Source: Candidatus Acidiferrales bacterium
Lineage (GTDB): Bacteria > Acidobacteriota > Terriglobia > Acidoferrales > UBA7541
Direction of reading: 5' to 3'
Length of the DNA: 7,494 nt
Assembly: GCA_030043155.1 (NCBI GenBank)
Contig: JASHYE010000516.1
Coordinates: forward strand, 1-7,494
Shown here: one piece after another, positions 1-5,163 of the stretch
How the letters are laid out: each line of letters opens with the position of its first letter
Numbering within the stretch: the stretch's first letter is position 1
Notes under the pieces: model-generated
What the model was told of the DNA's origin: nothing
Databases searched by the model: none
Seen by the model: the letters and a program-made list of their open reading frames with translations, nothing else
Position numbers and translations under genes: made by a program

Positions 1-394
1 TCCAACCCTCTGATGTCTTCGCAAAGAGCACGAGGCCAATCAGCACGCCGCAGGCATGGCAAGTAAACCTATCATTCGCGTATCGCATCTGCGGCATGGC
101 CCATGTGACAAGCAAATGCTGGGGAATTCCCGATTCGATATACGAAGTATCGAGCAGAACATCCACATCGATCTTGTCAGGCCAGTCATCGGGGTACGTG
201 TGCGCTTGGTTTGGCTTCCAATCCGAGATCGCATTCATTGCATCGTACGGACGTCCATAAATCAGTTCCATCGCCCGGGCAGCGGTGAAAGCTCCCTTTA
301 GAAAGCGGCCATTCGCTGAATGATCCTTGCTCTGGGCGAAAGCGATAGAGCACGGAAGCAAGTTAGCGAGCACCAACAAGGCAACTCGGCGCAT
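1..394 (-). CDS. Exported protein of unknown function with a Cys-His-Ala-Cys motif (3' end outside window)
   Basis: The reading frame opens with an ATG at 394 and stays open for 131 codons to the left edge, so the C-terminus is missing. The product starts with a Sec signal peptide: MRR, a hydrophobic core (VALLVLANLL), then a likely signal peptidase I site after AFA (residue 20). The mature part has a mixed polar segment rich in Trp, Asp and Tyr. It then reaches TCHACG (about residues 111-116), followed by a hydrophobic glycine-containing stretch and a Gly-Trp. CHAC is not a haem motif (CxxCH); it could bind metal or form a disulfide. The start lies 6 bases after the aldehyde dehydrogenase stop and in the same frame (TAG, two codons, ATG), with no clear Shine-Dalgarno, so translation is probably coupled to the upstream gene. 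I do not recognise the family. The signal peptide and uninterrupted frame make it a credible gene. Confidence 0.75.
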   Translation of the reverse strand, partial: MRRVALLVLANLLPCSIAFAQSKDHSANGRFLKGAFTAARAMELIYGRPYDAMNAISDWKPNQAHTYPDDWPDKIDVDVLLDTSYIESGIPQHLLVTWAMPQMRYANDRFTCHACGVLIGLVLFAKTSEGW

Positions 395-400
395 CGGCGG

Positions 401-1909
401 CTAGTTGGAACTGTTGTCGATTTGGGCGCGCTGGAGGCGGTCGGAGTAGTCCATGTAGACCGTCTTCCACTCGGAGTAAAAATCGATGGCAGCGAGGCCG
501 GATTCGCGATGGCCGTTGCCGGTCTGCTTGGTGCCTCCGAAGGGCAGATGGGTTTCGGCGCCGATGGTGGGCGCGTTGACGTACACAATGCCGGTGTCGA
601 GATCGCGCTGGGCGCGGAACGCGTCGTTGATGTTGCGCGTGTAAATGGAAGACGAGAGGCCGTATTTCACGCCATTGGCAACTTGGATGGCTTCTTCGAG
701 ACCGCCAATCGGCATCACCGAAACGACAGGGCCGAAAATTTCTTCCTGGCAGATGCGCATTTTGGGATTGCAGTCGACGAACACTGTCGGCTCGTGGAAC
801 CAGCCCTTGGCGTATTTGCCGGTGTCGAGGCGATGGCCGCCAGTGGCGAGCTTCGCGCCTTCCTGCTTACCGATTTCGACGTATTTCATCACGGTGAGCA
901 GTTGCGTTTCGTTGATAACCGGGCCCATGTCGACGTCGGCGTCGAGGCCATTGCCGACGCGTAGCTTTTTCGCGCGCGCGACGAGTTTCTCAGTAAATTC
1001 CGAATAGACTTTTTTGTGCACGGCGATGCGGCTGGCGGCGGTGCAGCGCTGGCCAGTGGTGCCGAAGCCTCCCCAGATAGCGCCATCGACGGCGAGGTCG
1101 ATATTGGCGTCGTCCATGACGATGATGATGTTCTTGCCGCCCATTTCGAGATGCACGTGCTTGAACGCGGGCGCGCAAGCTTCGTTGACGATGCGGCCGG
1201 TTTCCGTTGAGCCGGTGAAGCTGACGAGCTTCACGTCAGGATGATTGACGAGCGGCGAGCCGGCTTCCGGGCCCATGCCGCAGACGATATTGACAACGCC
1301 CGCAGGCAAGCCGGCCTCTTCCAAAATTTGCACAAAATAGTAGGTGGAAAGGGGCGTGTCTTCCGCTGGCTTGATGACGATGGTGTTGCCGCAGACCAGC
1401 GCCGGCGCCATTTTCCATGACGGAATGGCGATCGGGAAATTCCACGGAGTAATCAGCCCGCAAACGCCGATGGGCGACCGCACGCTCATGGCGAATTTGC
1501 TGGGCAGTTCGGATGGTGTGGTCTGACCGAACAGGCGGCGGCCTTCGCCAGCCATGAGATAGGTCATGTCGATGGCTTCCTGCACGTCGCCACGCGTTTC
1601 AGCGAGGACTTTTCCCATTTCGCGAGTCATGTCGCGAGCAATGTCCTCTTTGCGCTGAACAAGAATTTCGGCGCAACGATAGAGGATTTCCGCGCGCTTG
1701 GGAGCAGGAGTAAGCCGCCAGGAATCGAACGCATTTTTCGCGGCTTCCACCGCGCGATTTACGTCTTCCTGAGTGGAGGAGGGGAAGATGCCTACAAGGT
1801 CGTCAGTATTCGCCGGATTACGATTTTCAATACCTTGCCCGCTTGCGGGAGAACGCCATTCTCCGCCAATGTAGTTCTTGTAAGTGGTGGGAGCAACTGC
1901 CGTAGCCAT
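401..1909 (-). CDS. NAD(P)-dependent aldehyde dehydrogenase
   Basis: A 502-residue member of the aldehyde dehydrogenase superfamily, which oxidises aldehydes to carboxylates with NAD(P)+ in the cytoplasm. The expected landmarks are all present: PWNFP with the oxyanion Asn157, the cofactor-binding Lys180 in IKPAEDTP, the Rossmann-type loop FTGSTETG (231-238), the general base Glu255 in LEMGGKN, the nucleophile Cys289 in GQRCTA, and Glu390 in EEIFGPV. Length is normal for a complete enzyme. Near the C-terminus [15 protein letters not shown] differs from the classic betaine-aldehyde or succinate-semialdehyde signatures. It loosely recalls the broad semialdehyde-oxidising branch, so the substrate cannot be assigned. 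The ATG at 1909 is preferred over an in-frame ATG at 1936, because GGAGG sits 6 bases before it and homology begins just after it. The exported-protein gene follows 6 bases downstream, suggesting an operon. Confidence 0.95.
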   Translation of the reverse strand: MATAVAPTTYKNYIGGEWRSPASGQGIENRNPANTDDLVGIFPSSTQEDVNRAVEAAKNAFDSWRLTPAPKRAEILYRCAEILVQRKEDIARDMTREMGKVLAETRGDVQEAIDMTYLMAGEGRRLFGQTTPSELPSKFAMSVRSPIGVCGLITPWNFPIAIPSWKMAPALVCGNTIVIKPAEDTPLSTYYFVQILEEAGLPAGVVNIVCGMGPEAGSPLVNHPDVKLVSFTGSTETGRIVNEACAPAFKHVHLEMGGKNIIIVMDDANIDLAVDGAIWGGFGTTGQRCTAASRIAVHKKVYSEFTEKLVARAKKLRVGNGLDADVDMGPVINETQLLTVMKYVEIGKQEGAKLATGGHRLDTGKYAKGWFHEPTVFVDCNPKMRICQEEIFGPVVSVMPIGGLEEAIQVANGVKYGLSSSIYTRNINDAFRAQRDLDTGIVYVNAPTIGAETHLPFGGTKQTGNGHRESGLAAIDFYSEWKTVYMDYSDRLQRAQIDNSSN

Positions 1910-1915
1910 GAGGAG

Positions 1916-1920
1916 CCTCC
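1916..1920 (-). promoter_or_regulatory. Shine-Dalgarno of the aldehyde dehydrogenase
   Basis: On the minus strand GGAGG is followed by six bases and ATG. This fixes the start at 1909 rather than at the in-frame ATG nine codons upstream, which has no comparable site. Confidence 0.85.
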
Positions 1921-1933
1921 GCGAATTTTCGCG
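1920..1933. repeat. 14-bp palindrome CGCGAA-TT-TTCGCG in the dehydrogenase leader
   Basis: Two perfect 6-bp arms (1920-1925 and 1928-1933) flank a 2-bp centre. The element touches the first base of the ribosome-binding site and lies just downstream of the candidate promoter, where a repressor operator would be effective. It is symmetric DNA with a very short centre, so an operator is more likely than an RNA hairpin. No regulator can be named from sequence. Confidence 0.45.
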
Positions 1934-1954
1934 CAATGATGATTTGAACTAGCC

Positions 1955-1984
1955 AAGTTAGCAGAGCAGCGCGATAGGCGTCAA
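1955..1984 (-). promoter_or_regulatory. Candidate sigma-70 promoter of the aldehyde dehydrogenase
   Basis: Reading leftward, TTGACG (five of six to the -35 consensus, 1979-1984) is followed by 18 bases and TAACTT (a weak -10, three of six, 1955-1960). Transcription would start near 1948, giving a leader of about 40 bases that contains the palindrome at 1920-1933. The weak -10 and 18-base spacer keep confidence low. Confidence 0.35.
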
Positions 1985-2117
1985 TCGAGGAGCAGGTATC
2001 GATGGGCAGGTTTGCAGAATGTGGCGAACAACGGATGCGGTGCGGCTTCGCGGGCTATGAAAAGAATGCTCAATGGAAAGAAGATTATTCGCCTGAGGGA
2101 GAGTCGCACATTCGGTG

Positions 2118-2158
2118 TACTAAGCAAGCTTATATTACTAAAACAGCGTGACTTAGTA
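2118..2158. promoter_or_regulatory. Cluster of TACTAA elements, possible regulator binding site
   Basis: TACTAAG occurs at 2118-2124, TACTAAA at 2136-2142 and the inverted copy CTTAGTA at 2152-2158. The two direct copies are 18 bases apart. The outer copies form a perfect 7-bp inverted repeat with a 27-base gap. The cluster ends 3 bases before the TGGCA of the sigma-54-like promoter, so an activator or repressor of the repeat-protein gene could bind here. The segment is AT-rich, which raises the chance of coincidence. Confidence 0.35.
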
Positions 2159-2161
2159 GTT

Positions 2162-2177
2162 TGGCAGTGATTTTGCG
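2162..2177 (+). promoter_or_regulatory. Candidate sigma-54 (-24/-12) promoter of the repeat-protein gene
   Basis: The sequence TGGCAGTGATTTTGCG matches the RpoN consensus TGGCAC-N5-TTGCA at nine of the ten core positions TGGCA and TTGCA, missing only the last. The GG (2163-2164) and GC (2175-2176) dinucleotides have the required 12-base offset. Transcription would start near 2188, giving a 5' leader of about 90 bases. Such promoters need an AAA+ enhancer-binding activator; none is encoded in this window. Confidence 0.5.
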
Positions 2178-2266
2178 CAATGTCTCAGTGAACAAGCAAC
2201 GAAAGAGTTCTCTTACGAGATTTGTATGCCTAGCCAGCGCCCAGCGAGCAACTCACTTTAGAAATC

Positions 2267-2273
2267 GAGGAGG
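2267..2273 (+). promoter_or_regulatory. Strong Shine-Dalgarno of the repeat-protein gene
   Basis: GAGGAGG lies 5 bases before the ATG at 2279 and supports that start, which is also the first residue of a good signal peptide. Confidence 0.9.
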
Positions 2274-2278
2274 AAGCA

Positions 2279-4087
2279 ATGCGATTTAATGCTAAGCACC
2301 TGCACCGCTATGTGCTGGTGGGCGGCACATTGGTGGCATTGAGCTGCGTTTCTGGCGTGACATGGGCACAGCAAAGCGGGAGCGCTTCCCAAACGGGGGA
2401 TCAGGTTCAAGCGCAGGGCCAAATGCAGGACCAAAGCCAGATGCAGGACCAAGGGCAACGCTTTCAAGGGCAGAATATCCACTGGGCAGACTGGGCTGCA
2501 CTCGATCAGTTTCTTGACGCTCATCCCGATATCGCTGCCGCGCTTCGGGCAAATCCCGATCTCATTTACGATCAGAACTTCCTTGGGCAACATCAGGACT
2601 TTAGGCATTTCTGCGATTCCCATCCGGGCTTCCGCCAAGATATGGACAGAGACCGGCCTCAATTCCGAGACTGGTTTAGGTTCCGCCGGGAATTGGCCGA
2701 GCTGGGACAATTCCTCGCATCGCGCCAAGAGGCCGAACACGCCCTTCTTTCCAACCCGTCGCTTATCGACAATCAGAAATTCCTGAGCCAGCATCCCGAA
2801 CTGCAGGATTTCCTGAATAGCCATCCGGAAATAAAGCAAGCGTTTGACCAGAATCCATCGGGCTTCATGACCCTGGAAGTGCGCTTCCAGATCAACATGC
2901 GCGATCGGTTTGCGGTCGCGAGGATGAATCAATTCTTCGATTCGCACGAGGCGGTTAAGAGCGCGCTGGCAGCCAATCCTTCACTTATCGACAACAAAAA
3001 CTTCCTGCAGGAACACCCGGAACTGCAGCAGTTTTTGAACAGCCACCCGGAAGTAAGGCAAGCGTTTGACCAAAATCCGGCGGTATTCATGAGACTGGAA
3101 GCCTGGTACGAAGGCAATCCGGCCAGTCAATATGCTAACAACGGCTATCCAAACGGCGGCCGAAATCCGAATCCAGGCCTGACACGAAGTGAAGTGGCGA
3201 ACATGGATCAGTTCCTTGCTTCTCACCCAGACGTCGAGAAGCAGCTAGAGAGCAATCCTTCGCTCATCAATAACGTGAAGTACCTGAACGACCATCCGCA
3301 ACTGCGGGCGTTCCTGGACAGCAATCCGCAGATACGTGAAGCGTTCACGCAAAACCCGTCCTATTTCATGCAGAGAGAAAACCAGTTCGCAACGCAGGGA
3401 AATGGTTCGGGTGAAGTGGCGACAATGGACGCTTATCTTGACAAGCACCCAAGTGAAGCCCGTGACCTAAATGCTTATCCAGCACGCATCAACGATAGTG
3501 ACTATCTCTCACACCACAAGGACCTTCAAGCATTCCTGAAGAAGAACCCACAAGTGCGAGAGGAGTTCATGAGCAATCCGTCAGCGTTCATGCGCCAGGA
3601 AAGCTCGTTCGATGCCTGCGCGCAGATGGATGACTTCCTGAATGCTCATAAGAAGATTGCGAAGGATCTGGATCAGAACCCCGCGAACGTGAAAGATGCG
3701 ACTTTCCTTGATCATCACAAGGATTTGAAGCACTTTTTCGACAAGAATCCTGGGGTGAACGATCAGTTCCAGAACGATCCTCATGGCTTCTGGTACCAGG
3801 AGCAGCATTTCGAGGCGGAACGCCAGATGGACGCGTATTTCAGCACACACCGAGGCGTGGCCAAGGACCTGCAAAAGAATCCTGACCGCATGAAAGATGC
3901 CAACTACCTGGACCATCACAAAGACCTGAAGGAACTGATGAACAAGAATCCTCAGCTTGAGGAGGCTGTGAACACGGATCCTTCAGCGTTCATGCAGGAA
4001 CAAATGAAGTTTCACGAGCAATACAAAGACCAGCAAACGCAGGAAAAAAGCAAAGTGGAAGAACGGGCGACCACTCACCAGCAGTGA
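2279..4087 (+). CDS. Exported helical repeat protein with seven 62-residue His/Asn-Pro repeats
   Basis: A 602-residue exported protein. Residues 1-30 are a Sec signal peptide with a likely signal peptidase I site after TWA. Residues 31-65 are Gln/Gly-rich, low-complexity and probably disordered. Residues 75-578 hold seven repeats of exactly 62 residues, and the tail (579-602) is charged and Gln-rich. Each repeat carries His/Asn(-Pro) motifs at unit positions 8, 18, 31, 41 and 51, with hydrophobic and aromatic positions between them. Asn-Pro or His-Pro suits helix N-caps, so each unit is probably a set of short helices in a solenoid or bundle. The mature protein has two Cys (112 and 447) and no visible catalytic motif. 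It is probably periplasmic or cell-surface, with a structural or binding role. I recall similar unnamed proteins from Acidobacteriota but cannot name a family. A beta-barrel gene follows 140 bases downstream, and a sigma-54-like promoter lies upstream. Confidence 0.93.
   Translation: MRFNAKHLHRYVLVGGTLVALSCVSGVTWAQQSGSASQTGDQVQAQGQMQDQSQMQDQGQRFQGQNIHWADWAALDQFLDAHPDIAAALRANPDLIYDQNFLGQHQDFRHFCDSHPGFRQDMDRDRPQFRDWFRFRRELAELGQFLASRQEAEHALLSNPSLIDNQKFLSQHPELQDFLNSHPEIKQAFDQNPSGFMTLEVRFQINMRDRFAVARMNQFFDSHEAVKSALAANPSLIDNKNFLQEHPELQQFLNSHPEVRQAFDQNPAVFMRLEAWYEGNPASQYANNGYPNGGRNPNPGLTRSEVANMDQFLASHPDVEKQLESNPSLINNVKYLNDHPQLRAFLDSNPQIREAFTQNPSYFMQRENQFATQGNGSGEVATMDAYLDKHPSEARDLNAYPARINDSDYLSHHKDLQAFLKKNPQVREEFMSNPSAFMRQESSFDACAQMDDFLNAHKKIAKDLDQNPANVKDATFLDHHKDLKHFFDKNPGVNDQFQNDPHGFWYQEQHFEAERQMDAYFSTHRGVAKDLQKNPDRMKDANYLDHHKDLKELMNKNPQLEEAVNTDPSAFMQEQMKFHEQYKDQQTQEKSKVEERATTHQQ
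2423..2452 (+). repeat. 12-bp direct repeat in the Gln-rich region
   Basis: ATGCAGGACCAA occurs at 2423-2434 and again at 2441-2452, an 18-base period encoding Met-Gln-Asp-Gln twice. It lies in the low-complexity segment just after the signal peptide and could expand or contract in frame. Confidence 0.7.
2501..4012 (+). repeat. Seven tandem 186-bp (62-residue) coding repeats
   Basis: The units lie at 2501-2686, 2702-2887, 2924-3109, 3203-3388, 3425-3610, 3626-3811 and 3827-4012. All align without gaps over 62 residues. Leu15, Pro19, Leu28, His31, Pro42 and Phe55 (unit numbering) are identical in all seven. Linkers are 5, 12, 31, 12, 5 and 5 residues, the 31-residue one being Asn/Gly/Pro-rich. 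Units 2 and 3 share 30 of 39 residues in their second half, pointing to a recent duplication. Units 5-7 replace HPELQ with a more basic HHKDL core. Unit 1 is the most divergent. Confidence 0.9.
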
Positions 4088-4125
4088 CGTAACAACGTTG
4101 AAGCCGCCAGTGCAAACGTGAGAGG

Positions 4126-4149
4126 CAGGGAGGCCGGAAGGTCTCCCTG
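4126..4149 (+). other. Intergenic hairpin with GGAA (GNRA) tetraloop
   Basis: CAGGGAGGCC, GGAA and GGTCTCCCTG form a 10-bp stem with one G-U pair and a GNRA-type tetraloop. It begins 38 bases after the repeat-protein stop codon. No T-run follows, so it is not a classic intrinsic terminator. It may be a partial terminator, an mRNA 3'-end stabiliser or an intercistronic processing element. No clear new promoter is seen between it and the next gene. Confidence 0.6.
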
Positions 4150-4214
4150 TTCACACTCAAAGAAGTCTCCTCTTCAGCGAACAGAATCCCGCGCCCAGTA
4201 AAAGTCAGAGAGAC

Positions 4215-4221
4215 GGGAGAG
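4215..4221 (+). promoter_or_regulatory. Shine-Dalgarno of the beta-barrel gene
   Basis: GGGAGAG lies 6 bases before the ATG at 4228 and supports that start, which begins a good signal peptide. Confidence 0.7.
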
Positions 4222-4227
4222 AATACC

Positions 4228-5139
4228 ATGAGAACAAGCAGACAAGGGCTGGTGCGTCGATGGATACAGGCGAGCGGTGTTGCACTTTTATTGTTATTGG
4301 CTATGGGGCCAGTTGTGTTCGCGCAGTCGCCGGAAACTCCGGTTTATACGCCGCAGAAGGGATTCGATTTTTACGAGGAGTTTCGCGGGAGCGCGAGCAG
4401 CCAGGGGCAATTCCTCGTGCTGGATAGCGATATTGGTTATGACTTCAATCGCTACATCGGAACGGATGTGGGAATTCCGGTTTACTTCACTCATATGACG
4501 CCTCCGCTGCAAGGCCAGCCTTACGGCTGGCAGAACCAGCTTGGCGATCCTTACTGGGACCTGCGCCTAACGTTCAACAATCACGTCCTGGACTACGACA
4601 CCGCAGTGACTGTTTCCGTTCCCTACTATGAAACCGGCTCGTTTTCGACTGGTGACCTCGGAGTAGACTGGTTCAACCATTTCGACAAACCGATTGGACA
4701 CGTGACGCCATTTGTGAACGCAGGCATTGCAAATGGAATCTTGAATACGCAATTGCTATCACAGCCGTATCGTTTGGCCGATAACTTTAGGACGCTGGGC
4801 TTCGTCGCAGACGGCGAAGCGGGAATGGACTTCCAGATATACCGAGGCTTCGGAGTGGGCGGCTCGTTTTATGAAGTGGTTCCCTCCGGCACGCAAAAAG
4901 CATTTGTCAACGGAGTCCCAGTGACGAATACGTTTCTGTTTCCGACAGCGGCAAATGCGCTGTCAGAGGCAACCAACGATCACGGTTATTCGGCTTGGAT
5001 ACGAATGATACCCACTCGATATCTCTACACCGAAATCGGTTACGTGCACAGCATTGAATTCGATTCGAATTCAGTCACGTTGACTGTGGGATTTGATTTG
5101 CGATCCATGTTCCGTCATTCGCGACCGGGTTGGGAATGA
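4228..5139 (+). CDS. Probable outer-membrane beta-barrel protein, function unknown
   Basis: A 303-residue protein with a clear Sec signal peptide: a basic N-terminus (RTSRQGLVRR), the hydrophobic core VALLLLLAM, and cleavage after VFA (residue 32). The mature 271 residues are rich in Gly, Tyr, Phe, Asp and Asn. They show alternating polar/apolar segments typical of transmembrane beta-strands, for example QFLVLDSDIGYDF (61-73), TDVGIPVYF (79-87) and TAVTVSVPYY (125-134). A last strand, NSVTLTVGFDLRSMF (281-295), ends in Phe as outer-membrane barrels often do, though an 8-residue tail follows. No catalytic motif is visible. Size suggests a barrel of roughly 8-12 strands, perhaps a channel or surface protein. 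It sits 140 bases after the repeat-protein gene on the same strand, so the two may be co-transcribed and act together at the envelope. A soluble beta-sandwich is the main alternative. Confidence 0.85.
   Translation: MRTSRQGLVRRWIQASGVALLLLLAMGPVVFAQSPETPVYTPQKGFDFYEEFRGSASSQGQFLVLDSDIGYDFNRYIGTDVGIPVYFTHMTPPLQGQPYGWQNQLGDPYWDLRLTFNNHVLDYDTAVTVSVPYYETGSFSTGDLGVDWFNHFDKPIGHVTPFVNAGIANGILNTQLLSQPYRLADNFRTLGFVADGEAGMDFQIYRGFGVGGSFYEVVPSGTQKAFVNGVPVTNTFLFPTAANALSEATNDHGYSAWIRMIPTRYLYTEIGYVHSIEFDSNSVTLTVGFDLRSMFRHSRPGWE
4514..4531. repeat. Perfect 7-bp hairpin inside the beta-barrel gene
   Basis: GCCAGCC (4514-4520) and GGCTGGC (4525-4531) flank a TTAC loop. It lies within codons for Gln-Pro-Tyr-Gly-Trp and may be a coding coincidence. 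Confidence 0.4.
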
Positions 5140-5163
5140 AGCAGGCGCTTAGAAGCGAGGGCG

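Larger units (their letters stand above)
1910..2278. other. Divergent intergenic region, 369 bases
   Basis: This gap separates the leftward dehydrogenase from the rightward repeat-protein gene and must hold promoters for both. The left end has the dehydrogenase ribosome-binding site, a palindrome and a sigma-70-like promoter. The right end has a TACTAA element cluster, a sigma-54-like promoter and a strong ribosome-binding site. From about 1985 to 2117 I see no convincing gene, RNA or repeat. The presumed leader of the repeat-protein gene has one minor inverted repeat, AAGAG-TT-CTCTT at 2203-2214, of doubtful meaning. Confidence 0.7.

Noticed and set aside
320..964. Plus-strand open frame of 214 codons overlapping the end of the aldehyde dehydrogenase
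   Set aside because: It lies opposite a gene with a complete set of catalytic motifs, and its product has no recognisable domain or ribosome-binding site. It is a GC-rich shadow frame.
1907..1936. Upstream ATG at 1936 as the dehydrogenase start, adding nine residues
   Set aside because: It falls in the palindrome and has no ribosome-binding site, whereas the ATG at 1909 has GGAGG at ideal spacing.
2330..2350. Possible lipoprotein box around Cys23 of the repeat protein
   Set aside because: The residues before the Cys (Ala-Leu-Ser) do not fit the lipobox, which needs Leu/Val/Ile at -3 and a small residue at -2. A good signal peptidase I site follows at Trp-Ala.
2258..2947. Minus-strand open frame of 229 codons opposite the repeat-protein gene
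   Set aside because: Its repetitive Leu/Ile/Val-rich composition is the complement of the coding repeats on the plus strand, which has a strong ribosome-binding site and signal peptide. The same applies to the smaller minus-strand frames at 2981-3226, 3245-3448 and 3581-3919.
2501..4012. CRISPR array or nucleotide satellite
   Set aside because: The periodicity is at the protein level, in frame and diverged at DNA level, with no short identical repeats separated by unique spacers.
5140..5163. Terminator between the convergent genes (CGCTTAGAAGCG at 5146-5157)
   Set aside because: The stem is only 4-5 bp with a minimal loop and no T-run, so it does not support a terminator call.
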